A DNA stretch of 44,259 bases, from contig VYDD01000127.1 of assembly GCA_009843625.1 (NCBI GenBank), positions 337-44,595 on the forward strand, given 5' to 3'. A program made the position numbers and the translations under genes. The notes beneath the pieces were generated by a model. The model was not told the DNA's origin and ran no database searches. It saw only the letters and a list, made by a program, of their open reading frames with translations. This stretch comes from Gammaproteobacteria bacterium. Its GTDB lineage: Bacteria; Gemmatimonadota; Gemmatimonadetes; Longimicrobiales; Gaopeijiaceae. Positions 15,135 to 22,596 of this stretch are shown here, in pieces (position 1 is the first letter of the stretch; each line of letters begins with the position of its first letter).

Positions 15135-17054
15135 ATGGGACGCCTGGATGCAGACACAGGACGGGACTCGGCGGAGATCCGCGCCTTCACAAAGGCGATT
15201 CTGAGAGACCTCAAGGCCCTGGAGAGAATGCTCTCCGAGGGCATGATCGAGTCCGGGGTGCGCCGCTTCGGCGTGGAACAGGAGTTCTTCCTGGTGGACC
15301 GCGGCTGGCGCCCGGCGACCGTCGCGCTCGATGTGCTGGAGCATCTTCCCGAAGACACCTTCACCACCGAGCTGGCACTCTTCAACCTGGAGGCCAACCT
15401 CCAGCCCAAGCTCCTGACCGGGCGCTGCTTCTCGGCCATGGAGGTCGAAATCGAAGAGCGGCTCGCGCAGGCGCGCGCCTCCGCTCAGCGGCAGGGGGCC
15501 GACATCGTCCTGTGCGGCATCCTGCCGACCCTGGGCAAGTCCGACCTGTCCATGGACAGCATCACGCCCATGCCCCGCTACTACGCCCTCAACGATGCGC
15601 TCAACCGCATCCGCGGCGGGTCGTCGTACCGGCTGCGCATCGAGGGCACCGACGAGATCTTCGTCGAGCACGACTCGGTGATGGTGGAGGCGTGCAACAC
15701 CAGCTACCAGGTGCACCTTCAGGTTTCCGCGGAGGAGTTCCCGAGCTTCTACAACGTGGCCCAGCTGGTCACCCCGCCGGTGCTGGCGGCGTGCGTCAAC
15801 TCCCCGCTCCTCTTCGGCAAGCGGCTCTGGAACGAGACCCGCATCGCGCTCTTCGAGCAGTCGATGGACACGCGCAGCGCAACGCCGCACCTGCGCCAGA
15901 CCAGCACGCGCGTGCGCTTCGGCGAGCGCTGGATCAACAAGTCGGTGACCGAGCTCTTCGAGGACGACATCGCGCGCTTCCGCGTGCTCCTGACCGGAGA
16001 GGTGACGGAGGATCCCTTCGAGGTGCTTGCACGGGGCGGCGTGCCCCGGCTCCCCGCGCTGCAGCTGCACAACGGCACGGTATACCGCTGGAACCGCCCC
16101 TGCTACGGCATCAGCGAAGGCAAGCCGCACCTGCGCATCGAGTGTCGGGTGCTGCCCTCCGGTCCCACGATCATGGACGAGGTTGCCAACGCCGCCTTCT
16201 GGATCGGTCTCGTGCTCGGAGGCGCCCGGGAATACGGAGACGTGGCCAGCCGCGTCGACTTCGATTACGCCAAGGCCAACTTCGTGGCCGCCAGCCGCCG
16301 AGGCCTGGACGCCGGTTTCCACTGGCTCACCGGCGAGACCGTGAGCGCGCGCGATCTCCTGCTGGGTGAACTGCTTCCGCTGTCACGGAGCGGGCTCGAG
16401 GAGCTGCAGATCGAGGAGACCGAGATCGACCACTACCTGGGGATCGTTCAGGGCCGCATCGAGTCCGGCATGACCGGCGCGATGTGGCAGCTCAAGTCGC
16501 TGCGCAGCATGAGCGGCCAGGGATCGGCCGCCGAGCGCATGACCGCGCTCACCTCCGGGATGGCTCATCGGCAGCGGGATCCGCGTCCGGCGCACACCTG
16601 GGAGCCGGCCGAGATCTGGGAAGCGGGCGGCTGGCGCTACAATTTCCTGAAGGTCGAGCAGTACATGGTGACCGACCTGTTCACCGTGCACGAGGACGAG
16701 CCCATCGAGCTGGCCGCCTTCCTGATGGACAAGCAGAACATCCGTCATGTGCTGGTGGAAGACGACGACCACACCCTGGTCGGGCTGGTCTCGTACCGCG
16801 CGATCCTGCGCCTGGTCGCCGCCTCCGGCGTCCCCGGAATCGAGGAGTCCGATCCCATCCGCACCATCATGGCCTCCGACGTGGTGACCGTGGAGCCCGA
16901 GACTTCGACCCTGGAAGCGATCAGGATTATGCGCGACAAGCGCGTGTCCGCGCTCCCCGTGGAGAAGAACGGCAAGCTGATCGGAATCATCAGCGAGCGC
17001 GATTTCCTGCCGATCGCCTACCAGCTGCTGGAGGAGAAGCTGGAGGAGGTCTGA
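15135..17054 (+). CDS. GCS2-type carboxylate-amine ligase fused to tandem CBS domains
   Basis: A 639-residue fusion. Residues ~25-450 resemble the glutamate-cysteine ligase 2 family: RRFGVEQEFFLVD holds the metal/ATP-binding Glu cluster, NLEANLQPKLLTG follows, then PRYYALNDALNRI, SYQVHLQV, SPLLFGKRLWNETRIALFEQ, and HLRIECRVLPSGPTIMDE. The C-terminus from ~residue 510 (VEQYMVTDLFTVHEDEPIEL to the end) is a CBS pair: IRHVLVEDDDHTLVGLVSYR and SALPVEKNGKLIGIISERDF each end one CBS unit. Family members form a gamma-glutamyl amide bond (glutathione or related thiol precursors). CBS pairs bind adenine nucleotides, so energy sensing by the ligase is inferred. The ATG at 15135 follows GACGAGG; the frame upstream to 15024 lacks family sequence. 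Confidence 0.82.
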   Translation: MGRLDADTGRDSAEIRAFTKAILRDLKALERMLSEGMIESGVRRFGVEQEFFLVDRGWRPATVALDVLEHLPEDTFTTELALFNLEANLQPKLLTGRCFSAMEVEIEERLAQARASAQRQGADIVLCGILPTLGKSDLSMDSITPMPRYYALNDALNRIRGGSSYRLRIEGTDEIFVEHDSVMVEACNTSYQVHLQVSAEEFPSFYNVAQLVTPPVLAACVNSPLLFGKRLWNETRIALFEQSMDTRSATPHLRQTSTRVRFGERWINKSVTELFEDDIARFRVLLTGEVTEDPFEVLARGGVPRLPALQLHNGTVYRWNRPCYGISEGKPHLRIECRVLPSGPTIMDEVANAAFWIGLVLGGAREYGDVASRVDFDYAKANFVAASRRGLDAGFHWLTGETVSARDLLLGELLPLSRSGLEELQIEETEIDHYLGIVQGRIESGMTGAMWQLKSLRSMSGQGSAAERMTALTSGMAHRQRDPRPAHTWEPAEIWEAGGWRYNFLKVEQYMVTDLFTVHEDEPIELAAFLMDKQNIRHVLVEDDDHTLVGLVSYRAILRLVAASGVPGIEESDPIRTIMASDVVTVEPETSTLEAIRIMRDKRVSALPVEKNGKLIGIISERDFLPIAYQLLEEKLEEV

Positions 17055-17106
17055 AGGGGTTTTCCATCCACGGCAACACAGGACTGGCGGTAGCCGGATG
17101 ATGGCA

Positions 17107-17135
17107 TTGCATACAGTGATATCGATACCTATCTT
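17107..17135 (+). promoter_or_regulatory. Candidate promoter/operator of the toxin-antitoxin pair
   Basis: An AT-rich patch in very GC-rich surroundings. TTGCAT (17107-17112) and TATCTT (17130-17135) are spaced 17 nt, both partial matches to -35/-10. Between them is the 8-bp perfect palindrome TATCGATA (17120-17127), suited to a ribbon-helix-helix repressor such as the antitoxin encoded next. Autoregulation is inferred from the family. Confidence 0.4.
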
Positions 17136-17186
17136 CCATGCGTTCCTGGGCATTCAAGGCACCGACGGCAAGGCAGGAAGGCACCT

Positions 17187-17432
17187 GTGGCGAGCATCAT
17201 CATCCGCAACCTGGAGGAAGGGGTGAAGACACGTCTTCGCGTAAGGGCAGCCGAGAACGGGCGTTCGATGGAAGAGGAAGCGCGCGTCATCCTGCGCAAG
17301 GCGGTCGGTCGCAGGCCGGCCCCGGCGAAGGGGCTGGGGACGGCGCTCCAGGAGTTGTTCGAGCCGCTGGGTGGCGTGGAACTGGAGATCCCTGCCCGGG
17401 ATCCGATGCGCGACCTGCCTCGATTCGACTGA
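17187..17432 (+). CDS. FitA/VapB-type ribbon-helix-helix antitoxin
   Basis: An 81-residue protein beginning MASIIIRNLEEGVKTRLRVR, the DNA-contacting beta strand and first helix of an Arc/FitA ribbon-helix-helix fold, followed by AENGRSMEEEARVILRKAV, the second helix with the FitA-typical SMEEEAR. The C-terminal half (PAKGLGTALQELFEPLGGVELEIPARDP) is the likely toxin-neutralising tail. The GTG at 17187 has AGGAAGG upstream. It lies 12 bp before the PIN toxin. It should dimerise, bind its promoter and mask the toxin active site. Confidence 0.88.
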   Translation: MASIIIRNLEEGVKTRLRVRAAENGRSMEEEARVILRKAVGRRPAPAKGLGTALQELFEPLGGVELEIPARDPMRDLPRFD

Positions 17433-17444
17433 GGTCGGGGGACG

Positions 17445-17870
17445 ATGGTGATTCTCGACACCAACGTCGTCTCGGAGTTCATGCGCCGGCATCCCGAACC
17501 CGCCGTAGTCGCCTGGCTGAACGCCCGCCCGCCACATGACCTGTTCGTGACGGCGGTGACGGAGGCGGAGGTTCGGACGGGCATCGCCTTCCTTCCTGCC
17601 AGAAGGCGTCGCAGACACCTGGTTCGTGCTGCCGACCGCGCCTTCAACGAGCTGTTCGAGGATCGCGTGCTGCCTTTCGAGCGTGAGGCCGCGCGCGTGT
17701 ATGCAGGCATCGCCGCGGAACGACGCAAGGCGGGCCGCCCGATTTCCCAGTTCGATTGTCAGATTGCGGCGATCGCCCGCTCGTTGGGCGCAGCGGTGGC
17801 AACCCGGAACACAAGGGATTTCAATGGAACCGGCATCCCCGTTCTGGATCCCTGGGAGAACTGCGGGTGA
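17445..17870 (+). CDS. VapC/FitB-type PIN-domain ribonuclease toxin
   Basis: A 141-residue PIN-domain protein. The acidic metal-binding residues of the fold are in place: D5 (MVILDTNVVSE), E42 (TEAEVRTG), D104 (QFDCQIAAIA) and D125 (TRDFNGTGI). The FitB signature SEFMRRHPEPAVVAWLN near the N-terminus and the C-terminal IPVLDPWE support the FitB branch. The family cleaves RNA, often tRNA or rRNA; no target can be deduced here. The ATG is 12 bp after the antitoxin stop. The gene is intact, so the module may be active. The following gene is convergent. Confidence 0.9.
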   Translation: MVILDTNVVSEFMRRHPEPAVVAWLNARPPHDLFVTAVTEAEVRTGIAFLPARRRRRHLVRAADRAFNELFEDRVLPFEREAARVYAGIAAERRKAGRPISQFDCQIAAIARSLGAAVATRNTRDFNGTGIPVLDPWENCG

Positions 17871-17931
17871 TGCGAACGTGGGAAAGGTCCGATGCCCGCG
17901 CCACGGGTTTGGCGCCCAACGCCGTGACGGA

Positions 17932-19050
17932 TCAGATACGGATGTAGATGCGGCGCTTGTGCAGCAGCCAGGCGACCCCCAGCCAGAACACGACCTGCGC
18001 CAGCGCCAGGCCCAGCGAGCCGTTGTAGTCGCCCGCCCAGGACTGGAAACCGTTGCGGAAGGTCCAGTCGTAGAGGGATGACGCGGCGGCGTCGGGCGCA
18101 GGGATCCGCGCCATCGTCTTGGCGGCCATTCCGGACGCCACGAAGATTGCGATCGAGTTCATTCCGTAGGCCGTGAACGGTGCGCTCCAGATCCCCCGCC
18201 ATTGCTTGACGTCGATGGCCCAGAACATCGTGCCCAGCAGGAGGAGCGCGGTTCCGGCGGTGAAGACCACATAGGAACTGGTCCACAGGTTCTTGTTGAT
18301 GGGGAAGACGAGGTCCCAGGCGAGTCCCAGCGCGACCATCACCGCGCTCGCCATCCACATCTCCCAGGCGAGCCGGCGGCCGGAGCGGCCGCTTTGGAGC
18401 CGTTCGCCGCAGAAGATGCCCAGGAGACAGGTGGCGATCGCCGGGAAGGTTGAGAGCAGCCCTTCCGGGTCCCATGTGCCCGACCACAGACGCCCGGGCA
18501 TGAGGATGCGGTCGATATGGGCGGCGAGGTTGCCGTCCGGCGAGAGGTCGCCCGGTGCGGAGCCGGGGACCGGCACCAGCATCAGCACGGCCCAGTAGGC
18601 GAGGAGGAGCGTCGCGGTGGCGGCTATCCTCCCGCGCGCGGAGGCCCACAGGTACAGCCCGGCCGCCGCGAAGTACACGAGGCCGATGCGCTGGAGGACG
18701 CCGTAGAGGCGCATCTCGCCGAAGTCGAAGTCCGGGATGGCGCGCATGGCGAGGCCGATCGCGATGAGAATCAGCGAACGGCGGATGACGTGCCGGAACA
18801 GGCTGGAGCGGCTGGTTCCTCCCGCGAGCCGGCGCCGGAAGGAGAACGGGATCGCGACGCCGACGATGAACAGGAAGTAGGGAAAGATGAGGTCGGTGGG
18901 GGTCCAGCCGTGCCACTCGGCGTGGGCGAGAGGCGCGTACACGTAAGCCCAGCTGCCCGGGTTGTTGACCAGCACCATGCTCGCGATGGTCAAGCCCCGG
19001 AACGCGTCCAGGGAGAGGAGGCGGTCCGAGGGGGAACTGGCGTCGAGCAT
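17932..19050 (-). CDS. HGSNAT-like (DUF5009-type) integral membrane acyltransferase
   Basis: A 372-residue polytopic membrane protein. LLSLDAFRGLTIASMVLVNN with WTPTDLIFPYFLFIVGVAIPFSF and LYGVLQRIGLVYFAAAG is the hallmark of bacterial homologues of heparan-alpha-glucosaminide N-acetyltransferase. About ten hydrophobic segments follow, including WTSSYVVFTAGTALLLLG and a C-terminal AQVVFWLGVAWLLHKRR. The human enzyme moves acetyl groups from cytosolic acetyl-CoA to amino sugars across a membrane; bacterial relatives are uncharacterised and often sit with sugar-catabolic genes, not seen here. The ATG lies 11 bp after the aminotransferase stop on the same strand, so the two are probably co-transcribed, though the SD is weak. 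Confidence 0.85.
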   Translation of the reverse strand: MLDASSPSDRLLSLDAFRGLTIASMVLVNNPGSWAYVYAPLAHAEWHGWTPTDLIFPYFLFIVGVAIPFSFRRRLAGGTSRSSLFRHVIRRSLILIAIGLAMRAIPDFDFGEMRLYGVLQRIGLVYFAAAGLYLWASARGRIAATATLLLAYWAVLMLVPVPGSAPGDLSPDGNLAAHIDRILMPGRLWSGTWDPEGLLSTFPAIATCLLGIFCGERLQSGRSGRRLAWEMWMASAVMVALGLAWDLVFPINKNLWTSSYVVFTAGTALLLLGTMFWAIDVKQWRGIWSAPFTAYGMNSIAIFVASGMAAKTMARIPAPDAAASSLYDWTFRNGFQSWAGDYNGSLGLALAQVVFWLGVAWLLHKRRIYIRI

Positions 19051-19061
19051 GTGGGGCCGGG

Positions 19062-20177
19062 CTACGCCACCACCTCCGCGAACGCGTCTCCCATCTTCTC
19101 CAGCGCCTCCTGCAGCTCGTGCTCGGGCGGACCGAACCCGAGCCGGAGGTAGTGGTCCATGCCGAAGTGGTCGCCGGGCACCACCAGCACGGACTTCTCG
19201 GCGCGCAGCTTCTCCGCCAGCACACTTGAGTTGACGGGAGCGTCGTAGCGGACGTAGCAGATGGCGCCCGCGTCGGGGGGATGGTAGCGGAAGAGGCCGT
19301 TTTGGGACTCCATCCACTCGGTGACCAGCGGCAGGTTGCGGCGCAGGATCGAGCGCGTGCGGGCGAGGATGCGGGCGCGGGCTTCCGGGGCCAGAGCGGC
19401 GGTCGCGAGGATGTCGGAAAGGGTCGCGGGCGTGATGGTGGTAAAGTCGGTTCGCGCCCACAGGGTCTCGGTGATGTCGGCCGGGGCGACGATCCAGCCG
19501 ATGCGCAGCCCCGGTGTGCCGTACGCCTTGGAGAGCGAGTTGGTCACGATGGTGCGCTCGTACTCGCCCCACATGGAGGGCGTGGGGATGCCGGAAAGCT
19601 CCGCGCCCTGGTAGACCTCGTCGCACAGGATCCACGCGCCGGCGCGTTCGGCAGCCTCCACGATGCCCCGGCGCGACTCGGGGGTCAGGGAGGCGCCGGT
19701 CGGGTTGTTGGGGTTGGTGATCAGGATGAAGCGAACGTCGTCGTCGAGGATGGCGCGCAGCTGGTCGAGGTCGGGTTGCCAGCCCGTCTCCTCAAGCAGC
19801 TCGAAGGGGCGCACCAGGCCGCCGAAGTTCCGCACCAGCCCGGGCACCTGCATGTAGTTCGGGACCATGACGGCCGCGGGGGTGCCCGGCTCCATCAGCT
19901 GCCAGCAGGCGGCCAGGTTGGCCTCCGCGCCGCCGGTGGTGACCACTACTTCATCGGGCGTGACGTCGTCGTAGAGGGCGGCGATGCGCTCCCTCAGCTC
20001 GTCCGATCCGTTCGACTGCCCGTATCCGAGGATCGACGCGCCCAGGTTCTCGATGCCGGTGAGATCGAGCAGTTCGTCCAGCGAGAGCGGGTCCACTCCG
20101 CTCTCGGAAAGGTTGTAGCGAACGCGGTGTTCGAATACGGACTGCCAGCGCTCCATCTCGAATCGGTCGAGCTTCAC
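19062..20177 (-). CDS. PLP-dependent class I/II aminotransferase
   Basis: A 371-residue fold-type I PLP enzyme. The Schiff-base lysine is K217 in TNSLSKAYGTPGLRIGW, the pyridine-contacting Asp is D186 in LCDEVYQG, and N157 in TNPNNPTG contacts the cofactor; VVTTGGAEANLAA holds the phosphate-binding loop. Transfer of an amino group between an amino acid and a 2-oxoacid is expected, with substrate unknown. The gene begins at a clear MKLDRFEMERW and is followed closely by the membrane acyltransferase, which suggests a shared transcript. The upstream 129 bp contain an imperfect tandem repeat. Confidence 0.9.
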   Translation of the reverse strand: MKLDRFEMERWQSVFEHRVRYNLSESGVDPLSLDELLDLTGIENLGASILGYGQSNGSDELRERIAALYDDVTPDEVVVTTGGAEANLAACWQLMEPGTPAAVMVPNYMQVPGLVRNFGGLVRPFELLEETGWQPDLDQLRAILDDDVRFILITNPNNPTGASLTPESRRGIVEAAERAGAWILCDEVYQGAELSGIPTPSMWGEYERTIVTNSLSKAYGTPGLRIGWIVAPADITETLWARTDFTTITPATLSDILATAALAPEARARILARTRSILRRNLPLVTEWMESQNGLFRYHPPDAGAICYVRYDAPVNSSVLAEKLRAEKSVLVVPGDHFGMDHYLRLGFGPPEHELQEALEKMGDAFAEVVA

Positions 20178-20200
20178 GGGCTTGCCTCTCCGGGTTCAGG

Positions 20201-20289
20201 GCGCGCGCGGGGCGCGTTGATGTGGTTTCGGGCCGCGCGCGCGGTGCGTTGACTTGGCGCGCGCAGGCGCGTTGATGCTGATTTCGGGC
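20201..20289. repeat. Imperfect tandem repeat, about three units
   Basis: A unit of the form GCGCGCGCGGGGCGCGTTGA followed by TGTGGTTTCGGGC (20201-20233) recurs as a shortened copy, CGCGCGCGCGGTGCGTTGAC (from 20234), and a third copy, GCGCGCGCAGGCGCGTTGATG then CTGATTTCGGGC (20257-20289). It fills most of the gap between the amidohydrolase stop and the aminotransferase start. No coding frame is evident through it. Confidence 0.6.
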
Positions 20290-20306
20290 GTCGGTTCGAA
20301 CGGCGG

Positions 20307-21812
20307 CTAGCGAATCCCTACCAGGCCGCGCACGGACTCGATGAGGGCGTCGCTGTCCCAGCCGATGCCGTGCCGGAAGACAATGCTCGTGTTGCGGATG
20401 TGCCCGTCGGCTTCGACATCGCCCTCCACGACCGCGAGATCCGCGCGCTTGCCGGGCTCCACGCTGCCCACGTCGTCGTAGATTCCCAGTACGCGGGCGC
20501 CGTTGGCGCTCATGATTTCCGCCACCTCGGGAGCGGTGAAGCCGGCTTCCAGCAGCAGCTCGAAGTTGCGCTGGTCGCCCAGCCCCGGCGGCGCCGCGCC
20601 GTAGCCGGTCGGGTCGACGCCGGCGGCCAGGAGCCCTCCCGCCTGTACAAAGGCGTACTCGTAGTCCATCGCCACCCGCAGCAACTCGGGAGAGAGGCCC
20701 ACGCCGGATGCGGGGTCGGCGCCCCGGATGCGGTCGAACTGCGCCCGCACTTCGGCAGCCACCTCGGGCGCCAGGACTTCCCAGACCCGGGGATCGAGGT
20801 CGCTGCGTCCCGGAACGGAGATCTCGTAGACAGCGAGCGTTGATGTCATCGACACATCGTTGTCGACCATGTCCCGGAAGGTCTGCTGCACCTCCGGGCC
20901 GTTGACGTCCAGGTCCCCGTAGGTGTTGCGGAACCCGGGCGGGCACTCGTCCGGCTGCTTGGAGGGATCGTACTCGCTGTTCGCGAAAAGGCCGTGCTCG
21001 AGGTTGTCGATCCCGAGCGCCACCGCCTCCCTGTAACCCACTGAGCAAAGATGCGCAGTGACGTTTATGCCATGGGCATGGGCCTCCTCGATCGCGGCGC
21101 CCAACTCGGCGCGGCTGATCCAGGTGTAGGCCTTGAACCAGTCCACGCCCTCCTCGGACCAGTAGCGCACCACCCGGCGCGCGGACTCCGGTCCGTCCAG
21201 TTGCGCCATCGTGCGGCTCCCCTGCTGTCCGGTGAGGTAGGGTCCGGTGATGAAGATGGTCGGCCCGACGGCGAGCCCGGCCTCGATTTCCTCCTGCAGG
21301 TTGATCTCCTCGTAGGGCGCGCGGGCGCCGGTGGTGCGGATGGTCGTCAGTCCGGAGGCCAGATAGAGCCTGGGAGCGCTGAAGGAGAGCTGCGCTGCCC
21401 GCCCGCCGGCCGCCGTGTAGAAGCTGTGGTTGTGCAACCCGATCAGCCCGGGCATCACCGTGTGTCCCGCCAGGTCGAGCACTTCGGCGCCATCGGGCAC
21501 GTCGACCTCGCCGTCGTTGCCCACGGCCGCGATGCGGCCGTCCGCGATTACCACCGTCTGTCCGTCGCGCGCGGGTTCGCCGGTGCCGTCGAGGAGCTTG
21601 ACCCCGGTGAGCGCCACCGGGTCGGCGTCGACCGCGATCAGGTCGGCGAACTCCTGGGTGACATCCGCCATCGGCTGGGCCGCGGAGGCCTCCGGCGCGG
21701 GTGCATCCGCTTCCTGCGGGGCTGGCGCCTCGCACGCGATGGCCAGCGCCAGGACGGCGGCCGGCAGAAGCAGCTTCGCGAATGGGGCATGTCGTTCGCG
21801 TGGATCTCTCAT
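20307..21812 (-). CDS. Amidohydrolase-superfamily lipoprotein
   Basis: A 501-residue metal-dependent hydrolase. The start at 21812 is preceded by GAGGAGGA. LAIAC gives a lipobox with Cys near residue 27, and an Ala/Pro-rich linker follows. The catalytic barrel shows HxH in GLIGLHNHSF, FKAYTWIS (a possible carboxylated Lys), AHLCSVGYREAVALGIDNLEHG with further metal His residues, and AAGVDPTGYG with the Asp. A typical C-terminal SVEPGKRADLAVVEGD strand closes the composite beta domain. The substrate is unknown; relatives include imidazolonepropionase-like and dipeptidase-like enzymes. It faces the broken multicopper oxidase on the same strand 70 bp upstream but has its own SD. Confidence 0.88.
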   Translation of the reverse strand: MRDPRERHAPFAKLLLPAAVLALAIACEAPAPQEADAPAPEASAAQPMADVTQEFADLIAVDADPVALTGVKLLDGTGEPARDGQTVVIADGRIAAVGNDGEVDVPDGAEVLDLAGHTVMPGLIGLHNHSFYTAAGGRAAQLSFSAPRLYLASGLTTIRTTGARAPYEEINLQEEIEAGLAVGPTIFITGPYLTGQQGSRTMAQLDGPESARRVVRYWSEEGVDWFKAYTWISRAELGAAIEEAHAHGINVTAHLCSVGYREAVALGIDNLEHGLFANSEYDPSKQPDECPPGFRNTYGDLDVNGPEVQQTFRDMVDNDVSMTSTLAVYEISVPGRSDLDPRVWEVLAPEVAAEVRAQFDRIRGADPASGVGLSPELLRVAMDYEYAFVQAGGLLAAGVDPTGYGAAPPGLGDQRNFELLLEAGFTAPEVAEIMSANGARVLGIYDDVGSVEPGKRADLAVVEGDVEADGHIRNTSIVFRHGIGWDSDALIESVRGLVGIR

Positions 21813-21882
21813 GGGTCCTCCTCGTACGCGATGTCGTTCCAGAGCATCAAAAAGGCACGGCTGCGGGGCGCCGCACAATGGG

Positions 21883-22596
21883 TCAGGGCTCGACCTCGAA
21901 GACGAACTTCATCCCGGCCTCGAGGTGCTCCGCGATGTGGCAGTGCACCATCCAGCGTCCGGGGTTGGACAGCTCCAGCAGGATGTCGGTGGTGGATCCG
22001 GTCGGGAGCAGCACCGTGTCCTTCCACACAAGGTTGTCGTTGGCGACGCCGTTCTGCGAGAGCACCAGAAAGCGCTGCCCGTGGATGTGCAGCGGGTGCT
22101 GCATGGCGTGAAACGCGTTGCGGTCGTTGTGAAGCCGGATCTTGACCACGTCGCCCACGCGGAAGCGCCAGTTGATGTCCATGTTCTCGCGTCCGGTCCC
22201 GGGTTCGCGCAGGATCCAGTGCGCCTGGCCGCCGTCGCTCGCCCAGTTCATGACCGGCATGGTGCCGCTCCACTCCACCGGGTTGAAGTACACCCAGTCG
22301 TAGAGCATCGACTGTTCGACGGCGCGGGGAAGATCCTCGACCTCGAGGGTGAGGTCCAGCGAGTGGTCGACGGGGCGGTCGAAGTGCTCGCGGTAGGCGT
22401 CGATGTCGCGCGCGACGTCCGCGTGCTCGCGCAGGGTCGCGAAGGCGTGTGCGTGATCGACCGCGGCGGGCTCGGGGTCGACGACGATCCGGCCCATGAC
22501 CCGTGACTCGCTCAGGAAGACGCCTTCCCTGTGGCTGATCGCCTGCACCCGGTTGGCGAGCACGAACTCGCCTGCCTCGTCGAAGCGCACCTCCAC
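21883..22596 (-). pseudogene. Multicopper oxidase copy 1, C-terminal part (out of frame with the N-terminal part)
   Basis: About 237 residues forming the last cupredoxin domain of the oxidase whose first part is encoded at 22512-24170 in another frame. The homologous frame reads back to about 22608 (LPPARYVVEVRF). Copper ligands are intact: HAMQHPLHIHGQRF and HCHIAEHLEAGMKFVF, which supply type 1 Cys/His/Met and type 2/3 His. Alignment with the intact paralog (SVVIAPAERYVVDVRF) shows that about one nucleotide is missing between 22604 and 22616, in a C/G-rich run. A GTG at 22596 exists but lacks an SD, so independent translation is unlikely. It is a frameshifted gene, a programmed shift, or a sequence error. 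Confidence 0.8.
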
